The notes beneath the pieces were generated by a model. It was given only the letters and a program-made list of their open reading frames with translations. It was not told the DNA's origin and did not search any database. From Ruminococcus sp. (lineage in GTDB: Bacteria > Bacillota > Clostridia > Oscillospirales > Acutalibacteraceae): a DNA stretch of 64,000 nt. The stretch spans positions 1-64,000 of the forward strand of contig SFCS01000011.1 in assembly GCA_004558485.1 (NCBI GenBank). Direction: 5' to 3'. Numbering within the stretch: position 1 is the stretch's first letter; every line of letters starts with the position of its first letter. Positions 1-8,823 of the stretch are shown here, in pieces. The translations under genes and the position numbers were made by a program.

Positions 1-140
1 GAGGTATACCGATCGTCCACTAGCAACACCGTATACATGGATAAAAGCAGCGCACCGACCACAAGCCCGATGAGCAGCCATTTCAGCTGTCGGATAAACA
101 GCGAAGCAATTTCACTTAAAGTAATATTCTGCACGACCAT
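1..140 (-). CDS. Wzz/YveK-type polysaccharide chain-length determinant, N-terminal fragment
   Basis: Only the first 46 codons lie in the window; the gene runs off the left edge. The visible N-terminus is a short cytoplasmic stretch (MVVQNITLSEIASLFIRQ) followed by one hydrophobic segment at about residues 21-41. That is the usual head and first membrane helix of polysaccharide co-polymerases that set chain length in capsule or exopolysaccharide export. GGAGGT touches the ATG at 138-140 with no gap, while the in-frame GTG at 132-134 has a normal 6-nt gap, so translation may start there. The family call rests on a short fragment only; another single-pass membrane protein is possible. Confidence 0.5.
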   Translation of the reverse strand, partial: MVVQNITLSEIASLFIRQLKWLLIGLVVGALLLSMYTVLLVDDRYT

Positions 141-161
141 ACCTCCAGTCCACTACCCTAT

Positions 162-190
162 AGTATACACATTAAGAGCACGCCTGTCAA
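162..190 (-). promoter_or_regulatory. sigma-A promoter of the Wzz-type gene
   Basis: Reading the minus strand, TTGACA (185-190) and TATACT (162-167) are separated by 17 nt. This is close to the vegetative consensus. Transcription would start about 15 nt before the first ATG, giving a very short leader. Confidence 0.75.
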
Positions 191-203
191 TCGAAAAAGA
201 AAC

Positions 204-233
204 GAAAAAAGGGCGGGTGTTCCCCGCCCTTTT
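204..233 (-). terminator. intrinsic terminator of pfkA
   Basis: GGGCGGG and CCCGCCC (211-217 and 223-229) form a stem with a 5-nt loop, followed on the minus strand by TTTTTTC. It lies just past the pfkA stop and separates it from the next promoter. Confidence 0.85.
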
Positions 234-247
234 CGTGTTCGGTTTTC

Positions 248-1210
248 TCAGATGGAGATCTCGTGCGCCATTCTGTAGAGGTCGACATCGAGCAGCTTTT
301 TCATCGCAAGCGCCTCCTCAATGTCAAAGTCCACGATGCGGTCGCTCTGAATGGCGACAACGCGATTGCTCTTGCCCGCCTCCAAAAGCTGCACCGCCTC
401 ATAGCCCATGCGGCTTGCCAGCACGCGGTCGCGCAGTGTCGGCGAGCCGCCGCGCTGCACATGTCCGAGGATGGTCGCGCGCGACTCGATGCCGGACTCC
501 GCCTCGATCTTCTCGGCAAGCTCGGTCACATGGCCGACGCCCTCGGCGACGACAATGATGAAGTGCTTTTTGCCGGTCGCGGCAGTGGCACGGATGCGCT
601 CCATGACATCCTTTTCAAAATCATAGGGAATCTCCGGCACCAAAATGCTTGTCGCGCCGACGGCGATGCCGACATTGAGCGCGATATAGCCCGCATGTCT
701 GCCCATGACCTCGACGACCGAGCAGCGGTCATGCGACTGGGAGGTGTCGCGCAGCTTATCCACCAGCTCCATCGAGGTGTTCATCGCGGTGTCATAGCCG
801 ATGGTCTGCTCGCAGCAGGCGATGTCGTTGTCGATCGTGCCGGGGATACCGATGCAGGAGATACCGTGACGGGACAGATCCAGCGCGCCGCGGAACGAAC
901 CGTCGCCGCCGATGACGACGACACCCTCGATGCCGTGCTCGCGGCAGGTCTTGACCGCTTTTTGGATGCCTTCCTCGGTGCGGAATTCGGGGCTGCGCGC
1001 GGTATAGAGCACCGTGCCGCCGCGATGGATGATGTCGGAAACGCTGCGCAGCGACATTTCCTCGAGGTCGCCGTTGATGAGGCCGTTATAGCCGCGATAG
1101 ACGCCATAGACGCCGATGCCTTTATACAGAGCCGCACGCGCCACCGCGCGCACCGCAGCGTTCATGCCCGGCGCGTCTCCGCCGGATGTCAAAACTGCAA
1201 TTTTTTTCAT
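248..1210 (-). CDS. pfkA: ATP-dependent 6-phosphofructokinase
   Basis: PfkA phosphorylates fructose 6-phosphate to fructose 1,6-bisphosphate in glycolysis. The 320-residue length is standard for the bacterial ATP-dependent enzyme. The ATP loop GGDGS is at 101-105, the catalytic PGTIDND is at 123-129 with D127 in the classical position, and MGRHAGY starts at 169. The Gly in GGDGS argues for ATP rather than pyrophosphate as donor. The ATG has an AAAGGGG ribosome site upstream. The gene is downstream of dnaE, a common clostridial arrangement, but has its own promoter in the 111-bp gap. Confidence 0.97.
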   Translation of the reverse strand: MKKIAVLTSGGDAPGMNAAVRAVARAALYKGIGVYGVYRGYNGLINGDLEEMSLRSVSDIIHRGGTVLYTARSPEFRTEEGIQKAVKTCREHGIEGVVVIGGDGSFRGALDLSRHGISCIGIPGTIDNDIACCEQTIGYDTAMNTSMELVDKLRDTSQSHDRCSVVEVMGRHAGYIALNVGIAVGATSILVPEIPYDFEKDVMERIRATAATGKKHFIIVVAEGVGHVTELAEKIEAESGIESRATILGHVQRGGSPTLRDRVLASRMGYEAVQLLEAGKSNRVVAIQSDRIVDFDIEEALAMKKLLDVDLYRMAHEISI

Positions 1211-1266
1211 GGTATTTTCCCCTTTGCAGATAATATACTTAGGCAGATACTATCCTAATCATGGAT

Positions 1267-1295
1267 ATTATACGCAATCGTGCCGAAAATAGCAA
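1267..1295 (-). promoter_or_regulatory. sigma-A promoter of pfkA
   Basis: On the minus strand TTGCTA (1290-1295) and TATAAT (1267-1272) are 17 nt apart, about 55 nt before the pfkA start. This lets glycolytic flux be expressed independently of the upstream dnaE operon. Confidence 0.75.
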
Positions 1296-1321
1296 GACGA
1301 TTTTTTGCCTTTTTCATGGAT

Positions 1322-4300
1322 TTATCGTGCATAAACTACATTTTCTTCGCCGAGCAGCCGCGAAAGCTCGGAAAGGAGGACGGGATTTGTCATCACGCGG
1401 TGCTCCCGTGCCAGGCGCACCAGCTTTCCCGTGTCCGTGAAACGGACATATACCTCGTCGTTTCCGTCAAACACCGCCAACAGCCGCAGCACCCGGCGAT
1501 AGTCCTCGGTGTCCGCGCCCGCGATGCGCAGATACAGTCCCGGCGGCGCACCCGACGCCGTTTTCACGGGCGGCGCGGTCGGCCCTGCCTGCGGCGCTTT
1601 TTCCGTGAGCGGCACTGCCCGCTCGCACAAAAGCTGCGGCGGCTCCTCCTCCCGCAGATCCAGTCTGCCGGTCAGCAGCACCGGCGCGTCCGGCTGCAGC
1701 ACCGTGCCGTACTGCGCGAGCGTTTTCGGGAAAATGACGACCTCGATGCCGCCGAAGAGATCCTCCAGTCGGCAATATGCCATCCTCGCGCCCGCTTTTG
1801 TGTTCTGCTCGCGGAAGGCGGTCACGCTGCCCGCCACCGTCACGGTCGCGCCGTCCTTCACCGCGCCGTCATGCTCCTCGGCGCTTTGCAGGATGCGATC
1901 GACGCGCGTCACCCGCCGATCCTTATACCAAGCGGCAAACGGCGTCATCGGGTGTCCCGACAGATACAGCCCCGTCACCTCTTTTTCCATTTTCAGCAGC
2001 TCCGCCGTCGGCAGCTCGTCCACGCGGGGCAGCCTAAGCTCGTTCTCCGGCGCGTCGCCTCCGCCGAAAAAGTCCATCTGCCCCTCCACCTGCCGATGCG
2101 CGCTGTCCTCCAGCTGCGCCACGAGCGCGGGGGCGATTTGCAGCATCTGCCGCCGGTTGGCGGAAAGTCCGTCGAGCGCACCGCAGCGGATGAGGCTGTC
2201 GAGCGCCGGACGGTTAAATTCCCTGTGCGGCACCATGCGGGTGCAAAAATCGAAGAAGTCGGCAAACGGTCCGCCGGTTTCCCGCTCGGCGATCAGCTCC
2301 TGCACAAACGCCCTGCCGATGTTCCTGACCGCCAAAAGCCCGAAACGGATGTGATCTCCGACGGCGGCAAACTGCGCCACGCTTTCGTTGACATGCGGCG
2401 GCAGTACGCGGATGCCCATGCGGGCACATTCGCGGATATAGGCAATTTCCTTATCGCTGCCGAGCACGCTGCTCATGAGCGCCGCCATATACGCCTTCGG
2501 ATACAGCGCCTTGAGATATGCCGTCTGGTATGCCACGAGCGCATATGCCGCGGCGTGGCTCTTGTTGAACGCATAGGACGCAAACGCGGCCATTTCATCG
2601 AAAAGGGCGTTGGCGGTCGCAGCGTCGATGCCGCGCCGCACGCAGCCCTCCACCGTCACCGTGCCGTCCTTTTCGGTCAGCCCGCTTATAAAGACCTCCC
2701 GCTCCCTTTCCATCACATCGTGCTTTTTCTTCGCCATCGCGCGACGCACCACATCGGCTCTGCCGAACGAATAGCCCGCAAGCGAGCGGAATATCTCCAT
2801 CACCTGCTCCTGATACACCACGCACCCGCAGGTCACCGACAGGATCGGCTGCAGGAGCGGATGGGCATAGCGCACCGTTTCGGGGTGCTTGCGGTTGTGG
2901 AGATATTTCGGGATGGAGTCCATCGGGCCGGGACGATACAGCGAAATGACGGCGATGAGATCCTCAAAGGCCGTCGGCTGCATGTTCATGAGCAGGCGTT
3001 TCAGTCCCGCCGACTCCATCTGAAACACGCCCTCGCTGTTGCCCGCCGACAGCATGGCATACACCCGCTTTTCGTCCAGCGGAATGTCCGCCGCCGCAAA
3101 GGTCGGCTCTTCCTTTCGGATCTCCTTTTCGGCGGCGGCGATCACCGTCAGGTTGCGCAGCCCCAAAAAGTCCATTTTAAGGATGCCGAGCTCCTCCAGG
3201 TTGTGCATGGGATACTGTGTCGCCACCGCGTCGCGGTTAAGACACAGCGGCACAAAATCGCTCACCGGCCGCGGCGCGATCACGACGCCCGCCGCGTGCG
3301 TGGACGCGTTGCGCGGCATGCCCTCAAGCCGTTTGGCAAGCGCCAGCATCTTTGCAACACGCTCGTCCTCCTCGGCGGCGTCGCGCAGCTTTTTCGAGCC
3401 GTCGATCGCTTCCTGCAGGCTTGCCCCGAACGGGATGAGCTTTGCCACGCGGTCGGCGAGAGAGAGCGGCAGCGCCATCACGCGCGCCACATCCCGCACC
3501 GCCGCCTTTGCCGCCATCGTGCCGAAGGTGACGATCTGCGCCACGCGGTCGGCGCCGTATTTCCCGACAACATAGTCGATGACCTGCTGCCGTTTTTCGG
3601 TGCAGAAATCCACATCGAAGTCCGGCATGCTCACCCGCTCGGGGTTGAGAAACCGCTCGAAAAGCAGGTTATACTGCAACGGGTCGATGGCGGTGATGCC
3701 GATGCAATAGGCACAAAGGCTGCCCGCGCCCGATCCGCGCCCCGGGCCGACGGGAATGTCGTGGGTCTTGGCGTAGTTCACATAGTCCGCGACGATGAGA
3801 TAATAGTCGGCATAGCCCATTTTGCGGATGACCGACAGCTCATAGTCCATGCGCGCGACCGCCGCCTGTGACGGTGCGTCGCCATAGCGCTTTTTCAGCC
3901 CCGCGCGGCAGAGCTTTTCGAGATAGGCGTTGCTGTCCCCGCCGGGCGCATCGAAGGCGGGCAGCTTCAGCTCCCCGAAATGCAGCTCCACGCGGCAGCG
4001 GTCGGCGATGCGCTTTGTGTTTTCGATCGCCTGCGGCACGGCGGCAAAGAGCGCCGTCATTTCGTCCTCGCTTTTGAGATAAAATTCCTCGGTCGGAAAG
4101 CACAGCGGGGATGGCTCGGCAAGCGTCGTCGCCGTCTGGATACACAAAAGCGCCTTTTGCACTGCCGCATCCTCGCGCCGCAGATAGTGCACATCGTTCG
4201 TGGCGACAAGCCCGATGTCCAGCTCCTTTGCCAGGCGGACAAGCCCCGTGTTGACGCTTTTCTGCTCGGCGATGCCGTGATCCTGCAGCTCGAGGAAGAA

Positions 4301-4807
4301 GTTATCCCTGCCGAACACGCCGACATAGTAAGTCGCAAGCTTTCGCGCCGTGTCATAAGCCCCCTCGCGCAGCGCGCGCGGAATTTCACCCGCGAGACAC
4401 GCCGACAGCGCGATGAGTCCCTCATGATATTGTTCAAGCAGCGCATGATCCACCCGCGGCTTGCTGTAGAACCCTTCGGTGTAGGCAAGCGACACCAGCT
4501 TGATGAGGTTATAATAGCCCGTTTCGTTTTCGCACAGCAGCACAAGGTGGCGGTTGTCGTTGTCGATGCCGTGCTCCTTGTCCAAATGTCCGCGCGGCGC
4601 AACATAGACCTCGCAGCCGATGATCGGCTGCACGCCCGCCTTTTTCGCCGCCTTATAAAAATCGACCGCGCCGTACATCACGCCGTGGTCGGTCATTGCC
4701 AAAGCCGTTTGCCCCAAATTTTTGGCGCACTGCACCAGCTCCCCGATGCGGCACGCGCCGTCGAGGAGGCTATACTCACTGTGAACATGCAAATGCACAA
4801 ACGCCAT
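1322..4807 (-). CDS. dnaE: DNA polymerase III alpha subunit (DnaE)
   Basis: Replicative or lagging-strand polymerase of 1161 residues, the normal DnaE size. It opens with a PHP domain (HLHVHSEYS at about 5-13, then TDHG). The polymerase core shows GPGRGSGAGSL near 354-364 and the metal-binding PDFDVDF at 395-401 (catalytic D398 and D400), with KMDFLGL as the third acidic site farther on. A helix-hairpin-helix region and a C-terminal OB fold follow. There is no 3'-5' exonuclease insertion in the PHP domain, so it is DnaE rather than PolC. It starts 4 nt after whiA and is probably co-transcribed with it. Confidence 0.97.
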   Translation of the reverse strand: MAFVHLHVHSEYSLLDGACRIGELVQCAKNLGQTALAMTDHGVMYGAVDFYKAAKKAGVQPIIGCEVYVAPRGHLDKEHGIDNDNRHLVLLCENETGYYNLIKLVSLAYTEGFYSKPRVDHALLEQYHEGLIALSACLAGEIPRALREGAYDTARKLATYYVGVFGRDNFFLELQDHGIAEQKSVNTGLVRLAKELDIGLVATNDVHYLRREDAAVQKALLCIQTATTLAEPSPLCFPTEEFYLKSEDEMTALFAAVPQAIENTKRIADRCRVELHFGELKLPAFDAPGGDSNAYLEKLCRAGLKKRYGDAPSQAAVARMDYELSVIRKMGYADYYLIVADYVNYAKTHDIPVGPGRGSGAGSLCAYCIGITAIDPLQYNLLFERFLNPERVSMPDFDVDFCTEKRQQVIDYVVGKYGADRVAQIVTFGTMAAKAAVRDVARVMALPLSLADRVAKLIPFGASLQEAIDGSKKLRDAAEEDERVAKMLALAKRLEGMPRNASTHAAGVVIAPRPVSDFVPLCLNRDAVATQYPMHNLEELGILKMDFLGLRNLTVIAAAEKEIRKEEPTFAAADIPLDEKRVYAMLSAGNSEGVFQMESAGLKRLLMNMQPTAFEDLIAVISLYRPGPMDSIPKYLHNRKHPETVRYAHPLLQPILSVTCGCVVYQEQVMEIFRSLAGYSFGRADVVRRAMAKKKHDVMEREREVFISGLTEKDGTVTVEGCVRRGIDAATANALFDEMAAFASYAFNKSHAAAYALVAYQTAYLKALYPKAYMAALMSSVLGSDKEIAYIRECARMGIRVLPPHVNESVAQFAAVGDHIRFGLLAVRNIGRAFVQELIAERETGGPFADFFDFCTRMVPHREFNRPALDSLIRCGALDGLSANRRQMLQIAPALVAQLEDSAHRQVEGQMDFFGGGDAPENELRLPRVDELPTAELLKMEKEVTGLYLSGHPMTPFAAWYKDRRVTRVDRILQSAEEHDGAVKDGATVTVAGSVTAFREQNTKAGARMAYCRLEDLFGGIEVVIFPKTLAQYGTVLQPDAPVLLTGRLDLREEEPPQLLCERAVPLTEKAPQAGPTAPPVKTASGAPPGLYLRIAGADTEDYRRVLRLLAVFDGNDEVYVRFTDTGKLVRLAREHRVMTNPVLLSELSRLLGEENVVYAR

Positions 4808-4811
4808 GCCG

Positions 4812-5720
4812 TCACCCCTTGTCCGTTGCCGCCGCGGCGGCGAGCAGCCGCTGCAGCCGATGATTGACGCCGCTTCTCGTCAGCGGCGGGTCGCAAAGCG
4901 CGCCGAGCTCCCGCAGCGACAGGTCGGGATTTTCCACCCGTAGCGCCGCCAGCTTTTGCAGACCTTCGGGCAGCGTGTCCAAAACGCCCGCCTCGGAAAG
5001 CCGCCGCACCGCCTGCACCTGCGCCATCGCCGCCGCGACCGTTTTACCGATGTTGGCGGTCTCGCAGTTGGCGGCGCGGTTGACATCGTTGCGGATGCTT
5101 TTGAGCACCTTGACGCCGAGCATTTCGAGCGACGCGCTCTGTGCGCCCATCAGCGTCAGGCAGTCGGCGATCTGCTCGCTCTCCTTGAGATAGATGACGT
5201 GCGTCCCCTTGCGGCAGACATATTTTGCGGAAAATTCCAGCTCCCGCAGCAGCGCCAAAAGATCGCGGCTCAGATTGTAATAGGGCATGCTGAATTCCAG
5301 ATGATAGTCGCTTTCGGGATTGCTCACCGCGCCGCACACCAAAAACGCGCCGCGCAGCAGCGCGGGGGCGCAGCCGTCGCAGTCGAGGTTCGCGCGGTTT
5401 AGGCGCACCGACGGTTCTCCCGCCGCATGCCCATACCGCTCGAGCACCCGCCGTCTTTCCCACGGCTCGCGCACCGACACGGTATAAAAAGCGCCGCGCC
5501 GCTTGCTTTCGACAACGGCGGGCGGCGCGACGGAGCAGCAGGCGGCGACCAGCTCACTGTAGGTCGCCGCCACCGCCGCGTGCTCGGTCTGCAGCGAAAT
5601 TTCCGCCCCGCAAAAGGCGTGCGCAAATTCCAGCATGCCGTAGCACTGTGCCGCAAGACAGCAGCCCCTTTGCGGGCGGATCGCCGCCAATTCGGTTTTT
5701 ACGTCCGCTGTGAAGGACAT
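4812..5720 (-). CDS. whiA: WhiA-family DNA-binding regulator
   Basis: WhiA is a conserved Gram-positive protein tied to cell division and, in actinobacteria, sporulation control. The 302-residue product starts MSFTADVKTEL, as WhiA proteins do. It has a LAGLIDADG-like central fold (NPESDYHLEFS, IRNDVNRAANCETANIGKT) and a C-terminal helix-turn-helix (LSLRELGALCDPPLTRSGVNHRL). GGGAG precedes the ATG. It normally follows rapZ and yvcK; here a GH3 gene lies directly upstream (16 nt gap) instead of yvcK. Confidence 0.95.
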   Translation of the reverse strand: MSFTADVKTELAAIRPQRGCCLAAQCYGMLEFAHAFCGAEISLQTEHAAVAATYSELVAACCSVAPPAVVESKRRGAFYTVSVREPWERRRVLERYGHAAGEPSVRLNRANLDCDGCAPALLRGAFLVCGAVSNPESDYHLEFSMPYYNLSRDLLALLRELEFSAKYVCRKGTHVIYLKESEQIADCLTLMGAQSASLEMLGVKVLKSIRNDVNRAANCETANIGKTVAAAMAQVQAVRRLSEAGVLDTLPEGLQKLAALRVENPDLSLRELGALCDPPLTRSGVNHRLQRLLAAAAATDKG

Positions 5721-5736
5721 GCCGTCTCCCTCTCTC

Positions 5737-7926
5737 TCACTCTAAGATAAAGCTCACACCGTTGAGGGTAGCGGAGTCGCCGCCGACAAACGCGGTGAAC
5801 TTGCCCGCCTCGCTTTCAAAATTGCCCTCATAGTTATAAAACCGCAGCATTTCCTCGCTGACCGTGAAGCTGACCGTTTGCTTTTCGCCCTTTTTGAGCG
5901 CGATGCGCCGAAAGTCCTTCAGCTCGCGCACGGGGCGGGACACACGGTATGCCGTTTCGTCGCGGATATACAGCTGCACCACCTCTTCGCCGTCAAAGTC
6001 GCCGGTGTTTTCCACCGTGACCGACACGGTGAGCGGTTTGTCCGCCGTCATCGTCTCCGCCGACGCCGTCACCTCGGAATAGGTGAAGGTCGTATAGGAC
6101 AGACCGTAACCGAAATAGTATTTGAGACGGCCCGGCAGGTCGATATAGCGGCTCGAAAAGCTCTGCTGCGGGCCTTTGGACGGATGTCCCGTCGGATACA
6201 TGTCATAGTGCACGGGGCACTGACCGGCATGATAGGGGAAGCTCATCGCGAGCTTTGCCGAGAAATTCGTTTTGCCGGTCAAAAGGTTGGCAAGACCGAT
6301 GCTGCCCGCGTCCGCCGGCATGAAGCCGAACACGATCGCGCGCGACAGATCGTCCGCCTCGCGCACATCGAGCACTCTGCCGGAGAACAGCACCAAAACG
6401 ATGTTGTCGTTCACCGCATGCACGCGGCGCAAAAGGTTCATCTGCGGCGCGGGGATCGAAATTTCCGCGCGGGACGCCGACTCGCCGGACTGGTGCATAT
6501 GCTCGCCCAGCATCATCACGACCACATCCGCCTCTTTCGCGGCACAAAGCGCCTCTTCCATGTAGCGGTCGGGATCGGCGAAAACCGGGTTTGCCTTTTC
6601 CTCATCCGACAAAAGGAAGCTGTCCTTTTCGAGCATGCCGCAGCCCTCGGCGGTCACGACGGGATTTTTGAGCAGTTTCCCGAGCGCCTCGCCCGGCAGG
6701 ACGCAGCGATCGGCGGTTCTCGATTTTCTGTTCCAGGTGCCGACCGCGCGCGGCATCACGGCATACGGGCCGATCATTGCCACCTTTTTGTCGGCGGAAA
6801 GCGGCAGGATGCCGTCGTTTTTGAGCAGCAACGTCGTCTTTTCGACCGCCTCGGTCGCCAGCGCCCACTTCTTGTCCGCATCGACGGGTCTGCCCTTCAG
6901 GAAACGATAGGGGTCCTCGAGCAGACCTTTTTTGTTTTTCAGGCGCAGCACCCGCATCACCGCCTCCTTGAAGAGTGCGGGGTCGAGCGTGCCGTCCTTT
7001 AACATCTGCGGCACGTTGACGGTATAGATATAGTCCATCATGCAGATGTCGATCGCCGCCTCGAGGCCGACGCGCGCCAGCTCCTGCTCGTTGTTGACCG
7101 CGCGGTGGTTCTTGCACTGCAAAAGCGAGCACCAGTCGGTGATGTTCACGCCGTCAAAGCCCCACTCATCGCGCAGGATGCCCCGCATAAGGCGGGTGTC
7201 CAGGTTGGTGGGGATGCCGCCGATGGTGTTGAACGAGCTCATGATCATGTCGCAGCCCGCATCGACCGCCGCTTTATAGGCGGGCAGGAAGGTCTCCCGC
7301 AGCGCGCGCTCGGACAGCTCGACATTGTTATAGTCTCTGCCGCCCTCGGCATAGCCGTATGCCGCAAAGTGCTTGACACAGGCGGAAAGGCTGTCGGTGT
7401 TGGCGGTGCTGTCGCCCTGATAGCCCTCGACCATCGCCTTTGCCATGCGGCAGGCAAGCGTCACATCCTCGCCGTAGGACTCATACGACCGTCCCCAGCG
7501 GGCATCGCGCGAGATGTCCACCATCGGCGAGAAGGTCACATTGAGACCGTAGGCGGTGGCGCTGTCCGCCGTGGAGCGCGCCGTGCGCTTCACAAGGTCG
7601 GGATCAAACGAGCAGGCAAGCGCCAGCGGCGTCGGCAGCGCAACCGTATAGCCGGAAATGACATCCGCCATGAAGAGCAGCGGCACCTTGCTGTGACGCA
7701 TATGCTCCTCCTGGATAGCGCGCAGATCCTCGACCGCCGTGTTGCAGTTGCAGATGAGCGAGCCGACATGATAGACATCCTCTGCGGTGAATTTCCAACC
7801 GGTGGCCTCGCCGGTGATCATGCCGTCCTGTCCGAAATAGCTGCTCGAAAGCTGCAAAAGCTGTCCTAACTTGTCCGCCTCGGACAGGCTGTCATAAAAG
7901 GCTTCCAGTTGCTTTTCCGTTAACAT
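5737..7926 (-). CDS. Glycoside hydrolase family 3 beta-glucosidase-like enzyme
   Basis: Predicted to release terminal beta-linked sugars from oligosaccharides. The 729-residue protein has an N-terminal TIM-barrel GH3 domain with DARWGRSYESYGED (141-154), KHFAAYG and the nucleophile motif GFDGVNITDW (D264). A second alpha/beta domain follows, then a C-terminal fibronectin III-like domain (GYGLSYTTFTYSEV onward). No signal peptide is visible, so it is probably cytoplasmic and acts on imported oligosaccharides. It begins 10 nt after rapZ and ends 16 nt before whiA, inside an otherwise housekeeping operon. The exact substrate cannot be read from sequence. Confidence 0.93.
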   Translation of the reverse strand: MLTEKQLEAFYDSLSEADKLGQLLQLSSSYFGQDGMITGEATGWKFTAEDVYHVGSLICNCNTAVEDLRAIQEEHMRHSKVPLLFMADVISGYTVALPTPLALACSFDPDLVKRTARSTADSATAYGLNVTFSPMVDISRDARWGRSYESYGEDVTLACRMAKAMVEGYQGDSTANTDSLSACVKHFAAYGYAEGGRDYNNVELSERALRETFLPAYKAAVDAGCDMIMSSFNTIGGIPTNLDTRLMRGILRDEWGFDGVNITDWCSLLQCKNHRAVNNEQELARVGLEAAIDICMMDYIYTVNVPQMLKDGTLDPALFKEAVMRVLRLKNKKGLLEDPYRFLKGRPVDADKKWALATEAVEKTTLLLKNDGILPLSADKKVAMIGPYAVMPRAVGTWNRKSRTADRCVLPGEALGKLLKNPVVTAEGCGMLEKDSFLLSDEEKANPVFADPDRYMEEALCAAKEADVVVMMLGEHMHQSGESASRAEISIPAPQMNLLRRVHAVNDNIVLVLFSGRVLDVREADDLSRAIVFGFMPADAGSIGLANLLTGKTNFSAKLAMSFPYHAGQCPVHYDMYPTGHPSKGPQQSFSSRYIDLPGRLKYYFGYGLSYTTFTYSEVTASAETMTADKPLTVSVTVENTGDFDGEEVVQLYIRDETAYRVSRPVRELKDFRRIALKKGEKQTVSFTVSEEMLRFYNYEGNFESEAGKFTAFVGGDSATLNGVSFILE

Positions 7927-7936
7927 ACGATTTTCC

Positions 7937-8800
7937 TCACAGTTTCTTTATGTCTCTATGTTCCACCAACACCCTCGCGCCGTTTTCTCTGAGATGCGTC
8001 GCGAGCTCTTCGGTAAAGGTGACGGAGCGGTGCTTGCCGCCGGTGCAGCCGAAGGCGATGACAAGCTGACTCTTTCCCTCGTTGCGGTAAAGCGGCAGCA
8101 TATAGTCAAGAAACGAAAAAAGCCGTTTTTCAAACTCTTTTGATTCGGGGCAATCCAGCACAAAATCCCGCACCGCCTGCTCCAGCCCCGTGTGGGAGCG
8201 CAGGGTGTCCACATAAAAGGGATTGGGGAAGCAGCGCACATCGAGGACGAGATCCGCCTCGTGCGGCGTGCCGTATTTGAAGCCGAAGGACATACACTGC
8301 ACCGTCATCGCGTTTTCCGGCGCATCCATGAAAAGCTGCACGATGCGCTCCCGCAGCTGCGCCGAGGTCAGACGCGAGGTGTCGATGAGATAGTCCGCCG
8401 CCTGCTCTATGTGTTCCAAAAGCCGTCTTTCGCGCTTGATCGCCTCGGTGACCGAGGTGTCGCCGAGCTCGGTGAGCGGATGCCGCCGCCGCGTTTCCTT
8501 ATACCGCCGCATCAGCACCTCATCCTCGCAATCGAGGAACATCACCTTATACGGAATTTCCCGCTCCCGCATGGCGCGCAGACAGTCGTCGAACTGACCG
8601 AGCGCCGCCGTGCCGCGCGAGTCGGCGACCAGCGCCACCCGCTGCGTCTCGCCCTCCTGCGCCTGCAGGAAAAGCTGCGCAAACTGCGCCAGCAAAACGG
8701 CAGGCAGGTTGTCCACGCAATAATATCCGATGTCCTCCAGAGCGGCGATCGCCCTGGACTTTCCCGCACCGGACATGCCGGTAACGATCAAAAATTCCAT
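7937..8800 (-). CDS. rapZ: RNase adapter/nucleotide-binding protein RapZ (YvcJ)
   Basis: RapZ/YvcJ proteins are P-loop nucleotide-binding regulators; in enterobacteria they guide RNase E to sRNAs, and in Bacillus they affect competence. The 287-residue product has a Walker A at residues 8-15 (GMSGAGKS), the family segment DLVLDVRCFPNPFY, and the C-terminal GCTGGKHRSV motif. GGAGAAC precedes the ATG. It sits between murB and the GH3 gene; its usual partner yvcK is not present in the window. Confidence 0.95.
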   Translation of the reverse strand: MEFLIVTGMSGAGKSRAIAALEDIGYYCVDNLPAVLLAQFAQLFLQAQEGETQRVALVADSRGTAALGQFDDCLRAMREREIPYKVMFLDCEDEVLMRRYKETRRRHPLTELGDTSVTEAIKRERRLLEHIEQAADYLIDTSRLTSAQLRERIVQLFMDAPENAMTVQCMSFGFKYGTPHEADLVLDVRCFPNPFYVDTLRSHTGLEQAVRDFVLDCPESKEFEKRLFSFLDYMLPLYRNEGKSQLVIAFGCTGGKHRSVTFTEELATHLRENGARVLVEHRDIKKL

Positions 8801-8823
8801 AGTGTTCTCCTATAATTTGTCTG

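Noticed and set aside
1280..3871. Very long plus-strand open frame opposite dnaE
   Set aside because: It is an antisense shadow of the GC-rich dnaE coding frame; composition (Arg/His-rich, low complexity) and lack of any recognised motif argue against a real protein.
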